Positions 43,229-51,105 of a stretch of 64,000 nt of DNA are shown one piece after another. Origin of the DNA: an uncultured Lachnospiraceae bacterium (GTDB taxonomy: Bacteria > Bacillota > Clostridia > Lachnospirales > Lachnospiraceae); contig CABUPO010000004.1 in NCBI GenBank assembly GCA_902493385.1, positions 62,001-126,000 of the forward strand, in the 5' to 3' direction. The notes under the pieces were generated by a model. It was not told the origin of the DNA. It saw only the letters and a program-made list of their open reading frames with translations, and did not search any database. The position numbers and the translations under genes were made by a program. Positions within the stretch are counted from its first letter, which is position 1; every line of letters begins with the position of its first letter.

Positions 43229-44785
43229 TTACTCCCAGCCGTAAAGCAACCGGCCTGTTTTTTTCATTTTACCGTTACCGTCTGTACCTGAACCTGTCCA
43301 CATAAAGTCAAATACGATTGTTTTGCTGACAGACGAACCTTTTCTATTAGCTGTTACCTCTACAGACACCTTATCGCTCAGATAAATCTGCTCCCAGTCG
43401 TCACGCAGAGCGCATGCGTCAATATAGTCCTCTGCCTTAGAATAATCCGGCGCAGCTTCCGTAATATATAACCCATAAGATGTAATTTCTTTTTCAAAAT
43501 CACTATAAGGTATTGTTATACTGTCTCCCATATTTAAGTATACATTATACTGCTCGTCTTTTCCATTCCGATAAGAATCAGTCTCCGGGCAGATAAGGCT
43601 TCCCATATATGAAGCCTGATACGATTTTTCGTTTTGCCGCGACATCTTCTTTTCATTAAGTATGACTGCCCCTGTAACTTTTATCGTGATACTCTCAATA
43701 TCATTGCCTTTGATTTGAATTGTATCGCCAAAAAACGGTCCGTATGATTTTCTTTCTCTTAATAAACTGTTCTCATATGGATAGCCGCCGACGCCCGGCT
43801 GCCTTTGCCTCTCAAAAAACCACGCCTTATCACCTATAACAAATTTAACCCTGTCCTCTTCAGTTTCTCTTTTATGCTTTAAAAGAAATTTCTTAGATTC
43901 TGCCAGCATCTTTTGTGTTCGTTTTTCATCATATTCTTTATCTGAATTACTGTTTCCTGCATCATCTGACAATGTTTTATAAGCCTCTATACGTTTAAGG
44001 CATGCGTCTGCCTCATAATCATCATAACCGGCATTATTAAAATCCAAGGGATACATAACTGCTTCATCTGCATTTACCACTTTAAGCTTTATATCCCGGC
44101 CTGCAAATACTCCATATTCTGTAATGTCAAGCACAGAATAATGTATACCTTCAATATCAAGCTCATAAACAGAATCAAGAGGATATATATTATCATTAAT
44201 GTCTTTGCCATCAACATTAATTCTGTATTCCACGTCGGTAATATCGTTTTCAGAATCGGAATCGCCATTATTAACTGCTACTGTAATAAATGTGCTTTCT
44301 TCCGCTTTTCTGAATATATAATCAGACAAACCAGCCTTTGTCAACGGTCCAATAAACGCTATCTTAAAATCGCCTGATTCTTCTGTCGTTACAGGCTTTT
44401 CATCTTCTGAAAGAGCCTCTGCATATCTGTTATCTGTAATTCGGGTTTCTAAAACACCATCATATTCTCCGCCCAGAGCAGCTATAAGCAGCTCTTTATA
44501 CCGCACGCCGCTATTCTGTTCTTTGAAGAAGCCCTGCAGCCTGCTTACTGCTGTATAGGTTCCGCCTGATACAAGCACAACAAGAAAAATAATTATACAG
44601 CTTATACATAATCTTCTTATTATAAAAGTAAGCTGCATTGACGTTTTCCGACTGCTGCTATTCTCTGCTTTTTCTTCAATATCATTAAGCATCCTGTATT
44701 TTTCGTATGTCTCAGGAGTAGTACTGTCAAATGCGGATACAACCAATGCTCTCAATTCATCTTCTCTGCTGTCAACCTGTTTCAT
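43229..44785 (-). CDS. Large single-pass membrane protein, candidate anti-sigma/sensor
   Basis: This 518-residue protein is not recognised. The N-terminal about 55 residues are charged and cytoplasmic (VDSREDELRAL...YEKYRMLNDIEEK). One helix spans about residues 58-78 and roughly 440 residues follow outside, rich in acidic and beta-type segments (DIKLKVVNADEAV; TIKVTGAVILNEKKM). It overlaps the ECF sigma gene by 4 bases (ATGA) with AGGAGGTTATATATC upstream. Topology and position are those of an anti-sigma factor with an extracytoplasmic sensor, but no ZAS or other anti-sigma motif was seen. The role is inferred from context. Confidence 0.6.
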   Translation of the reverse strand: MKQVDSREDELRALVVSAFDSTTPETYEKYRMLNDIEEKAENSSSRKTSMQLTFIIRRLCISCIIIFLVVLVSGGTYTAVSRLQGFFKEQNSGVRYKELLIAALGGEYDGVLETRITDNRYAEALSEDEKPVTTEESGDFKIAFIGPLTKAGLSDYIFRKAEESTFITVAVNNGDSDSENDITDVEYRINVDGKDINDNIYPLDSVYELDIEGIHYSVLDITEYGVFAGRDIKLKVVNADEAVMYPLDFNNAGYDDYEADACLKRIEAYKTLSDDAGNSNSDKEYDEKRTQKMLAESKKFLLKHKRETEEDRVKFVIGDKAWFFERQRQPGVGGYPYENSLLRERKSYGPFFGDTIQIKGNDIESITIKVTGAVILNEKKMSRQNEKSYQASYMGSLICPETDSYRNGKDEQYNVYLNMGDSITIPYSDFEKEITSYGLYITEAAPDYSKAEDYIDACALRDDWEQIYLSDKVSVEVTANRKGSSVSKTIVFDFMWTGSGTDGNGKMKKTGRLLYGWE

Positions 44786-45285
44786 GATATATAACCTCCT
44801 TTCTCAATCTCCTTTTTCAAAAGCTTCTTCGCTCTGCTAAGCCTGCTGCGAATTGTTGATTTCGGTATTTTCAGTTCCCTGGCTATTTCATTACTGTTAT
44901 ATCCCAGATAATAATACATATAAATTGGTATCTTATATGTATCAGGTATACTCATTACAGCTTCTAATACGCCGTCAGGTTCATATGAATCACACTTAAA
45001 TGCCGGCTCATAATCATCAATTGCCTCCCTTTTCCTCCACCAGCTCTTTAATTGGTCTTTACATACATTACCTGCGGTAACAATAAGCCATGCACGTATT
45101 TTTTTATACCGCAGCTCCTCATTGTCACTTGAAAATGGATTACGTTTTTTCCTGCAGTATTTAATATATCTTAAAAAAGTCTCCTGCACAGCATCTTCCG
45201 CTTCACCGGGATTCTTCATATATGCAAGGCAGATATGCCATATATTATTAAAAAATTTCTCATAAACTTCTCCAAAATCATCCAC
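44782..45285 (-). CDS. ECF-type RNA polymerase sigma factor
   Basis: This 167-residue protein has sigma region 2 (NIWHICLAYMKNPGEAEDAVQETFL, cited as motif) and region 4 with the helix-turn-helix GYNSNEIARELKIPKSTIRSRLSRAKKLL in outline. There is no region 3, as in ECF sigma factors. The start is GTG at 45285 with AGGGGGAAG about 8 bases upstream. First gene of a six-gene unit ending in the HAD gene at 38237. An autoregulated promoter would be expected, but none could be identified by eye. Confidence 0.9.
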   Translation of the reverse strand: MDDFGEVYEKFFNNIWHICLAYMKNPGEAEDAVQETFLRYIKYCRKKRNPFSSDNEELRYKKIRAWLIVTAGNVCKDQLKSWWRKREAIDDYEPAFKCDSYEPDGVLEAVMSIPDTYKIPIYMYYYLGYNSNEIARELKIPKSTIRSRLSRAKKLLKKEIEKGGYIS

Positions 45286-45344
45286 TCTTTCTTCCCCCTT
45301 TCACTGCTTTTATAACCCCTTCGTATATATAAACGATTGAAAAC

Positions 45345-45396
45345 GCAAAAATGTCGCATTAAAAATACTTTTTTAGAAATTTTCTAATGCGACATT
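45345..45396 (-). terminator. Terminator after agrA
   Basis: Stem AATGTCGCATTA/TAATGCGACATT (45350-45361 with 45385-45396), followed on the minus strand by TTTGCGTTTTC. It lies 40 bases after the agrA-like stop and separates the agr unit from the ECF operon. Confidence 0.75.
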
Positions 45397-45436
45397 CTCT
45401 TACAAATAGACGAATAATATAAATAATTGTAACATA

Positions 45437-46180
45437 TTAATCTGACGAGTTCAATCTTTCCTTATATTTTGCTAAAAGCTCCTTCTTATATCTTCTGCTG
45501 AATTTCAGCGTTTCTTTACATGATTTTAAAGTCAGATATCCTCCCTTTAAATCCACATCGCTGATATAATGCACATTTACTATCAGATTACGGCTACACT
45601 GTACAAACCGTTCATCATCTGCTTCTTTCAGAAAACTCCTGCAGTTATTGTACGGCGCTTCCAAATACCCGCCAACGCTTTGAATACATATTTTCTGCAC
45701 GGCGCCTTTAACATACATAACCGTATCCAAATCAACAGTCTCCACCAGACCGTTTATATTGTAAACAAGCCTGTTATTATTTTCGCCGCCGCATTCATAA
45801 TGCAGAGTTTCCCTTATTACGTCTTTAGCGCATTCTCTGTCGTATGGCTTATCTATAAATCTGTAAATATGGGCGTTGGAATACAATAGATTTTTACGGT
45901 CCTTATATACAGATACAATTATAATAGGAGTAAATGCATATTTACTGTTTTCTCTGATATTTACTGCAAAATCGGCTCCCTGACTGTCCTTCTCTTTATC
46001 TTTCGGAGCAAGCGATATGTCTACAATAAATAAACTGATATCACATTTATCTGCTATATCTAAAGCCTCACATGCGCTATCAGTCTCATATATACGCGAA
46101 TACGGCGCAAGCTCTTTAACTACCTGGCTTAATTCCCGTCTTGTAATTATATTATCTTCAAGAATTAAAATATTTTTCAT
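45437..46180 (-). CDS. LytTR-family response regulator (AgrA-like)
   Basis: This 247-residue regulator has a receiver domain with acidic Glu8/Asp9 and phospho-acceptor Asp54 (LFIVDISL). The C-terminal LytTR DNA-binding domain contains FVQCSRNLIVNVHYI and GGYLTLKSC. The ATG at 46180 has GGAAGGA 7 bases upstream; a GTG at 46198 was rejected. It follows the kinase gene by about 24 bases and is its partner. By analogy with AgrA it should activate the facing agrBD genes, but clear binding repeats were not found. Confidence 0.9.
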   Translation of the reverse strand: MKNILILEDNIITRRELSQVVKELAPYSRIYETDSACEALDIADKCDISLFIVDISLAPKDKEKDSQGADFAVNIRENSKYAFTPIIIVSVYKDRKNLLYSNAHIYRFIDKPYDRECAKDVIRETLHYECGGENNNRLVYNINGLVETVDLDTVMYVKGAVQKICIQSVGGYLEAPYNNCRSFLKEADDERFVQCSRNLIVNVHYISDVDLKGGYLTLKSCKETLKFSRRYKKELLAKYKERLNSSD

Positions 46181-46204
46181 ATGTAAATCCTTCCACACAT
46201 ATAA

Positions 46205-47467
46205 TTATTCTTCTAATTCTATATTAATCTCAGCAATAAAGCTTTCAACGCCATCCACATATTCACTTCTGAGATTTAGAGCCTGATTGTATTTTAGCAG
46301 TATATTTACTGCGTCAAAAAGCCCAAGCCCTCTGTCCGCGCCCTTTGTACTGTAACCCTTTTTAACAAAATTTCTAATCTCATCTCTGTCTGTTAACGGA
46401 TACGGATTCATTACAAATATATGTATGCTGTCACGATATTCGACGACCCTGCATGTTATTTTCTTTCCGCCGCAGGATAATGCCGCCTCAACTGCGTTAT
46501 CTATGAGTATTCCTGTTATATCCACAAGTTTATGTACCGGAATAACCGATTTTAATGAACCAACGGATACATCATAGTCAACACTCAGCCCTTTCCTCTC
46601 TGCTTCAGTAAACTTATAATACAGAAATCCTGTAAATATGGAATTGCTGTGAGATAAAAGAGCGCCATAACGGTTATCATTCACAACCTCTGATATGTAT
46701 TTTTCAATTTCATTTCTTGCAGCTTCATCACTTACTTTATAAAGCATTGTTTTTACTGCCGCAAGATGATTACTGAATGAATGCTGGTTAAGCCGTACAG
46801 AATCTATAAGTCCTGAATATATTTTTCCGTATGTATTATGCATCTCCAGTTCTCGTTTACGTTCGCTGCTCTCATCATATGTTTTCTGCCATACCATAAC
46901 AAGCGCGCATAAAAGAAAAATCAATACTCCGTATATTATGTAATCCATATCTCTGAGCGATTCATTATACCGGTACGCCGCTAATATACACATTACGCTT
47001 ATTAAGCAGCATACAATAACGGCATTAACAATCCAGTTACGCCTTATTACATACCCTGACAATGAATATAACAGACCCTTATATCCTATAAATGCACTTA
47101 CAGCAGCAAATACCGCGTTTGTAATCACTACTAACACATCAACAGACACATATGGTTCCAGCAATAACAGCGGCATGTTAATTAACAACTGCAAAGCAAC
47201 TCCAGCAACTAAATATAACACAAGATTAATAACCGTAGTTTTATTATCTCTTTTAAATTTTATCTTTGAATATATAAGAATAATCGCATAGCCCACAAAA
47301 GAAACAACTGGTTCCAGATTAAAATGATTAATGCTTTCAAACAGAATTAATTCCGACATAAAAAATATTATGTCCAAATATGAGAAACGGTACCGTTTTC
47401 TGTACAGATAATTAATACACAAAGCAGTGGCAGTAAGCTCAAGCACTTCACTAACAGCAGTCAGCAT
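46205..47467 (-). CDS. AgrC-type peptide-sensing histidine kinase
   Basis: This 420-residue kinase has about six hydrophobic segments in the first 190 residues, a coiled linker, and an HPK10-type catalytic domain. The H-box is around RLNQHSFSNHLAAVK, the N-box is ITGILIDNAVEAAL and the G-box RGLGLFDAV. It lacks the usual long periplasmic loop, as in AgrC. AAAGGTAGACAATA precedes the ATG. It sits between an xre regulator and the LytTR regulator and faces agrBD, so it is the likely autoinducer receptor. Confidence 0.88.
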   Translation of the reverse strand: MLTAVSEVLELTATALCINYLYRKRYRFSYLDIIFFMSELILFESINHFNLEPVVSFVGYAIILIYSKIKFKRDNKTTVINLVLYLVAGVALQLLINMPLLLLEPYVSVDVLVVITNAVFAAVSAFIGYKGLLYSLSGYVIRRNWIVNAVIVCCLISVMCILAAYRYNESLRDMDYIIYGVLIFLLCALVMVWQKTYDESSERKRELEMHNTYGKIYSGLIDSVRLNQHSFSNHLAAVKTMLYKVSDEAARNEIEKYISEVVNDNRYGALLSHSNSIFTGFLYYKFTEAERKGLSVDYDVSVGSLKSVIPVHKLVDITGILIDNAVEAALSCGGKKITCRVVEYRDSIHIFVMNPYPLTDRDEIRNFVKKGYSTKGADRGLGLFDAVNILLKYNQALNLRSEYVDGVESFIAEINIELEE

Positions 47468-47491
47468 TATTGTCTACCTTTCATATTATAA

Positions 47492-47851
47492 TCAATATAA
47501 TCTGCTGAGTTTCTGTACTAATTCCTGTATAGTTTTACAAACTTCCTCAGTAATTGTCTGCGATTCCATGTCCTGCTTTGTAAGGTAATCTATAAATTCT
47601 ATCAGACCTCTCTTATTAATCCTGTTCTTATATGCCATATCATATTCGATTTCATAACGCGTATCGCTCTGACAAAGAAAATAATCAACTGTTACTTTAA
47701 AATATCTGCAGCATTTGATAATCATCGCCTCATCCATCAACGCTACGTTGCGTTCATACCGGCTTATCTGTTGCTGTGTTGTATCCAGATACTCAGCAAG
47801 TCTTTCCTGTGATATACGATTTTCCTTTCGCAATTCTAATAATCTGTTCAC
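47492..47851 (-). CDS. XRE-family helix-turn-helix regulator
   Basis: This 119-residue protein has an N-terminal HTH_3 domain (ENRISQERLAEYLDTTQQQISRYE, motif residues 10-33) and a 50-residue C-terminal helical part. The start is GTG at 47851 with AAGGAG 7 bases upstream; an out-of-frame ATG just before it stops at once. It is first in the xre-agrC-agrA unit, divergent from agrBD, so it may set expression of the quorum-sensing locus. That role is inferred from position. Confidence 0.85.
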   Translation of the reverse strand: MNRLLELRKENRISQERLAEYLDTTQQQISRYERNVALMDEAMIIKCCRYFKVTVDYFLCQSDTRYEIEYDMAYKNRINKRGLIEFIDYLTKQDMESQTITEEVCKTIQELVQKLSRLY

Positions 47852-48154
47852 GGCATAACTCCTTAAATATTTTAATATATAAATTATAAAGAGTTAATAC
47901 TTCCATTTCCACGACTGCGTATTGTATTCACTCTTTGCAATGTATAGTTATTCTATTTTTACTTAAAATTTATACGCAATTTATGCCGTTATTTCGTACA
48001 TTTTTTGTTTAAATTGTCGAATTATATCTAAATATGTATCATTACATGTCAAATTTATTAAAAATAACCAATTATTCTCTGATATTCGGCATTAAGTACA
48101 AATCTCTTATTCTCTATATAGTTTAGTGTAATATGTCCGAAGGGAGTGATTGTG
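47852..48154. promoter_or_regulatory. Divergent control region between xre-agrCA and agrBD
   Basis: AT-rich 303-base region with no gene. On the plus strand TTGTCG (48014-48019), 17-base spacer and TATCAT (48037-48042) form a weak candidate agrBD promoter. On the minus strand TATAAT (47883-47888) with a poor -35 may serve xre. A 9-base direct repeat TTATTCTCT (48072-48080 and 48107-48115) is 35 bases apart, not the usual AgrA spacing. Confidence 0.4.
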
Positions 48155-48724
48155 ATGAAACCAGGTACATATCTGCAGAAAACATACGGCTATACAGATT
48201 TTCAGATAGGGCAGATACGGTATGTAATAATGAGCCTGTTATCAGAATTCAGCAAGCTGCTTATAATGGGTATATTTTTTTACTGCATAAATTTATTTGG
48301 ACAGTATATTACGGCAGCCTTTATTCTTTGCATGATACGCACCTGTGCCGGAGGATTACATTTCAAACATTATATTACATGTTTTTTAGTATCTTTCGGT
48401 ATATTTTTTGCAGGAGTTACTATGGGTGTCCATTTCCTGTGTTCTAAGTGGTATGCTTTAATTATTCTTACTATATGCATAATAATCCATTTTGTATGCG
48501 CGCCCATAGTTTCCTCATACAAGCCCACACCCAGTGGAGTTATGATACTCAGAGCAAAACGTCAGTCCTTTACAGTGATAACCCTGTTTGCTATAGCATT
48601 TTATATTATCCCTGAAAACATGTATATGAATACAGGACTTTGGATAATAGTACTGCAATCGCTCCAACTGGTTGTTGCAAAGCTTACGAATGAAAGGAGA
48701 AAAAACAATGAAGCGACTGCCTAA
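48155..48724 (+). CDS. agrB: AgrB-like membrane peptidase (autoinducer peptide processing)
   Basis: This 189-residue polytopic protein is an AgrB-family cysteine endopeptidase that cleaves and cyclises the AgrD precursor. The catalytic pair is visible as His69 and Cys76 in RTCAGGLHFKHYITC; their 7-residue spacing equals that of S. aureus AgrB (His77, Cys84). Five or so hydrophobic segments follow. The ATG at 48155 has AGGGAG upstream. The end overlaps agrD by 17 bases. Its C-terminus is short and charged (KLTNERRKNNEA). Confidence 0.93.
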   Translation: MKPGTYLQKTYGYTDFQIGQIRYVIMSLLSEFSKLLIMGIFFYCINLFGQYITAAFILCMIRTCAGGLHFKHYITCFLVSFGIFFAGVTMGVHFLCSKWYALIILTICIIIHFVCAPIVSSYKPTPSGVMILRAKRQSFTVITLFAIAFYIIPENMYMNTGLWIIVLQSLQLVVAKLTNERRKNNEATA

Positions 48725-48842
48725 AGTATGGCTCGGCAATCTCTGCGTTATGTTCATGATGTTAGCGGGACATATGCATTGGGGAAAAATCAGCCTTCTG
48801 CTGTTCGGCGAACAGCCATATCCGCAAGAGCCGGAAGAATAA
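48708..48842 (+). CDS. agrD: AgrD-like cyclic (lacto)peptide autoinducer precursor
   Basis: This 44-residue peptide starts within the end of agrB, with GAAAGGAGAAAAAAC before the ATG. It has the AgrD layout: an amphipathic hydrophobic N-terminal helix (MKRLPKVWLGNLCVMFMMLA), a short core, and an acidic Pro-rich tail (EQPYPQEPEE) like the conserved tail of other AgrD peptides. The predicted core is around GKISLLLF. The usual ring Cys is replaced by Ser29, four residues before Phe33, so a lactone rather than thiolactone ring is predicted. Ring and cleavage site are inferences. Confidence 0.82.
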   Translation: MKRLPKVWLGNLCVMFMMLAGHMHWGKISLLLFGEQPYPQEPEE

Positions 48843-48847
48843 TACCA

Positions 48848-48887
48848 AAACATCCTCTGATTTACACATCACGAGGATGTTTTTTTC
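48848..48887 (+). terminator. Terminator of agrBD
   Basis: Perfect 10-bp stem AAACATCCTC/GAGGATGTTT (48848-48857 with 48873-48882), followed by TTTTC. It begins 6 bases after the agrD stop. Confidence 0.85.
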
Positions 48888-48905
48888 TGCAGCATTAAAT
48901 ACTAT

Positions 48906-48934
48906 TTGACTAAAAATAATAAAAAGTGTAGAAT
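48906..48934 (+). promoter_or_regulatory. Sigma-A promoter of the DAHP synthase gene
   Basis: TTGACT (48906-48911), 17-base spacer, TAGAAT (48929-48934). The predicted start near 48941 rules out translation from codons further upstream and supports the start at 48984. Confidence 0.75.
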
Positions 48935-48983
48935 TGCATCTGTGAATATGCGAAAAAATATATGGAAAGAAGGACATGCGATT

Positions 48984-50012
48984 ATGAGTATGCATTATTC
49001 TAAAAAAATCATGTCTCCGGAAGAATTAAAATCAGAATATGCGCTTACACCAGAGCAGGTCAGATTAAAAGCAATCCGTGATAATGAGATAAAAGACATT
49101 ATTACAGGAAAATCAGACAAATTTCTTGCAATTATAGGACCATGTTCCGCTGATAACGAAGACTCTGTATGCGATTATATCAGCCGGCTTGCAAAGGTTC
49201 AGGATGAAATAAAGGATAAAGTTCTTATAGTTCCGAGAATATATACTAACAAACCAAGAACAACAGGCGAAGGCTATAAGGGAATAGTTCATCAGCCCGA
49301 CCCTGAAAAGAAGCCTGACATAAGCGAAGGAATTATAGCTATGAGAAAGATGCATCTTCGCGCTATATCCGAATCGCATATGTTTGCAGCGGATGAAATG
49401 CTGTATCCTGAAAACTGGCCTTATGTTGAAGATATACTTTCCTATGTGGCGGTAGGAGCTCGTTCAGTTGAAGACCAGCAGCACAGAATTGTAATAAGCG
49501 GCTTTGATATTCCATGCGGCATGAAGAATCCTATGAGCGGTGATTTTACAGTTATGCTCAACTCATGCAAGGCAGGACAGTCTTCACATACATTCCTTTA
49601 CAGAGGATATGAAGTTCACACCGATGGCAATCCTTTAGCGCATACGGTCTTAAGAGGAGCTGTCAACAAGCACGGTCAGAGTATACCTAACTATCATTAT
49701 GAGGATATAATGCGTCTATGCAGATTATATGATGAATTTGGTCTGCTTAATCCGGCTGTTATTATTGATACTAACCATTCTAACTCGAATAAAGTATTTA
49801 ACGAACAGCCTCGTATAGTTGAAGAGATTCTTCACAGCAAACGTATATCAAAAGATATTAATAAGCTTGTCAAGGGAATAATGGTAGAAAGCTATATAGT
49901 CGAGGGCCGTCATAATATAGGCCAGCATATATACGGCCAGTCAATTACAGACCCTTGTATCGGCTGGGAGGATACCGAAGCTCTCCTTAAGAATATCGCC
50001 GAAAAACTGTAG
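48984..50012 (+). CDS. aroF: 3-deoxy-7-phosphoheptulonate (DAHP) synthase, class I
   Basis: This 342-residue enzyme condenses PEP and erythrose-4-phosphate, the entry to aromatic amino-acid synthesis. Class I alpha signatures: IIGPCSADNED, PRIYTNKPRTTGEGYKG, KNPMSGDF and IIDTNHSNSNK. The ATG at 48984 follows AGAAGGA by about 11 bases. An upstream frame to 48906 lies in the promoter and was rejected. No T-box or Trp leader was recognised in the short leader. The 3' end overlaps spoIIM by 26 bases, convergently. Confidence 0.95.
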   Translation: MSMHYSKKIMSPEELKSEYALTPEQVRLKAIRDNEIKDIITGKSDKFLAIIGPCSADNEDSVCDYISRLAKVQDEIKDKVLIVPRIYTNKPRTTGEGYKGIVHQPDPEKKPDISEGIIAMRKMHLRAISESHMFAADEMLYPENWPYVEDILSYVAVGARSVEDQQHRIVISGFDIPCGMKNPMSGDFTVMLNSCKAGQSSHTFLYRGYEVHTDGNPLAHTVLRGAVNKHGQSIPNYHYEDIMRLCRLYDEFGLLNPAVIIDTNHSNSNKVFNEQPRIVEEILHSKRISKDINKLVKGIMVESYIVEGRHNIGQHIYGQSITDPCIGWEDTEALLKNIAEKL

Positions 50013-50529
50013 ACATACATACAGGATTAACATAAGCCTCTAAAATACATCCTGCAATAAGAAGAATAAAAAGTACGATTATAACTACTCTTTTCTTCTT
50101 TTGCAGGTTTTTTATTATATACATTATCCCTGCGGCATACACAATTATGTATAGAATAAGCTGCGGGAATCCCCAGGAAAGAAGATATATAACTGCATTT
50201 AACCCATAAGCCATGAACATAAAACAGGCAAAGAACCCGGTTATAAATCCATTTTTTACGCAGAGCCATACAATATACGGCATCTTTGCAGCAGTCAGTG
50301 ACAAGAGCCATAAAAGAGCAAACGTTCCGATTCTTTTTATTATTATTTTTACTAAGAGAAATGTTTTCTCGGCGCTTCCGATATACAGATACCTGTTAAT
50401 AACATAATCTATAAAGCTATTCATAACGGCCTTTAAATCATCAAAATAGGAGCCTTTAAAGAGGCCCCCGGCCAATATCCCTAAGAATATACATATTCCC
50501 GTTAATGCGGCATATTTTTTCCATAACAC
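49987..50529 (-). CDS. spoIIM: Stage II sporulation protein M (SpoIIM) homologue
   Basis: This roughly 180-residue protein has five hydrophobic helices of the SpoIIM family (GICIFLGILAGGLF, then FALLWLLSLTAA, FITGFFACFMFMAYGLNA and a strongly basic KNLQKKKR before the last helix). In sporulators SpoIIM is part of the DMP complex for engulfment. The start is uncertain: GTG at 50529 with AAAGGGG about 11 bases upstream gives a short N-terminus as in B. subtilis, while the frame stays open to 50625 inside nudF. It overlaps the DAHP synthase gene at the 3' ends. Confidence 0.85.
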   Translation of the reverse strand: MLWKKYAALTGICIFLGILAGGLFKGSYFDDLKAVMNSFIDYVINRYLYIGSAEKTFLLVKIIIKRIGTFALLWLLSLTAAKMPYIVWLCVKNGFITGFFACFMFMAYGLNAVIYLLSWGFPQLILYIIVYAAGIMYIIKNLQKKKRVVIIVLFILLIAGCILEAYVNPVCMSTVFRRYS

Positions 50530-50563
50530 TGATAACTCATCCCCTTTTTTTAAGGATATGCAG

Positions 50564-51103
50564 TTACCTTGATTGTAGAACTCTATTATATGCAAAAATA
50601 CCGGCAATGGTTTTTCCGTCCACAATACGTCCTTCCATTATCATATCAAGAAGCTCAGGCAGCGTATACCTTACAACTTCTATTATCTCATCTTCGTCAG
50701 GATTCTTTTCAGCTTCACAAAGCTCTTCTGCGTAATATATATATACGCATTCGGAAGTATATGCCGGAGCTGAATAAACGTCTATAAGATGCCCTATACG
50801 GCCCGCCGTATAACCGGTCTCCTCGGTAAGCTCTCTTGCTGCCGCAGCCTCCGGGTCTTCTCCGGCATTAATTCCTCCGGCCGGTATCTCTATAAGCTCG
50901 GTTTCAGTACCTATCCTGTACTGCTTTACCATGATTATTCTGCCGTCCTTATCAACAGGCACTACCGCTGCCGCGCCTTTATGGTGGATATAATCCCATT
51001 TAACAACGCTTTCATTAGCAAGCTTGAGCTTATCCTCATAGAAATCAACTATATGGCCTTTATGAACCAGGGTACGGCAAAGCCTCTTATATTCATTTTC
51101 CAT
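50564..51103 (-). CDS. nudF: NUDIX hydrolase, ADP-ribose pyrophosphatase
   Basis: This 179-residue Nudix enzyme has the Nudix box GGINAGEDPEAAAARELTEETGY (here cited as the Gx5Ex7REUXEEXGU pattern). Downstream Pro/Glu features fit ADP-ribose pyrophosphatases, for example AYTSECVYIYYAEEL. It hydrolyses ADP-ribose to AMP and ribose-5-phosphate. GGGAGAGTAGCA precedes the ATG. It lies 2 bases after pepD. The pairing nudF-spoIIM also occurs in other Clostridia and Bacilli. Confidence 0.93.
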   Translation of the reverse strand: MENEYKRLCRTLVHKGHIVDFYEDKLKLANESVVKWDYIHHKGAAAVVPVDKDGRIIMVKQYRIGTETELIEIPAGGINAGEDPEAAAARELTEETGYTAGRIGHLIDVYSAPAYTSECVYIYYAEELCEAEKNPDEDEIIEVVRYTLPELLDMIMEGRIVDGKTIAGIFAYNRVLQSR

Positions 51104-51105
51104 TG

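Noticed and set aside
48072..48115. Direct repeat TTATTCTCT before agrB as an AgrA/LytTR binding site
   Set aside because: The spacing of 35 bases and the sequence do not fit the usual LytTR pair of 9-base sites about two helical turns apart.
48935..48983. T-box or attenuator before DAHP synthase
   Set aside because: The leader from the predicted start is only about 45 bases and has no stem or T-box sequence.
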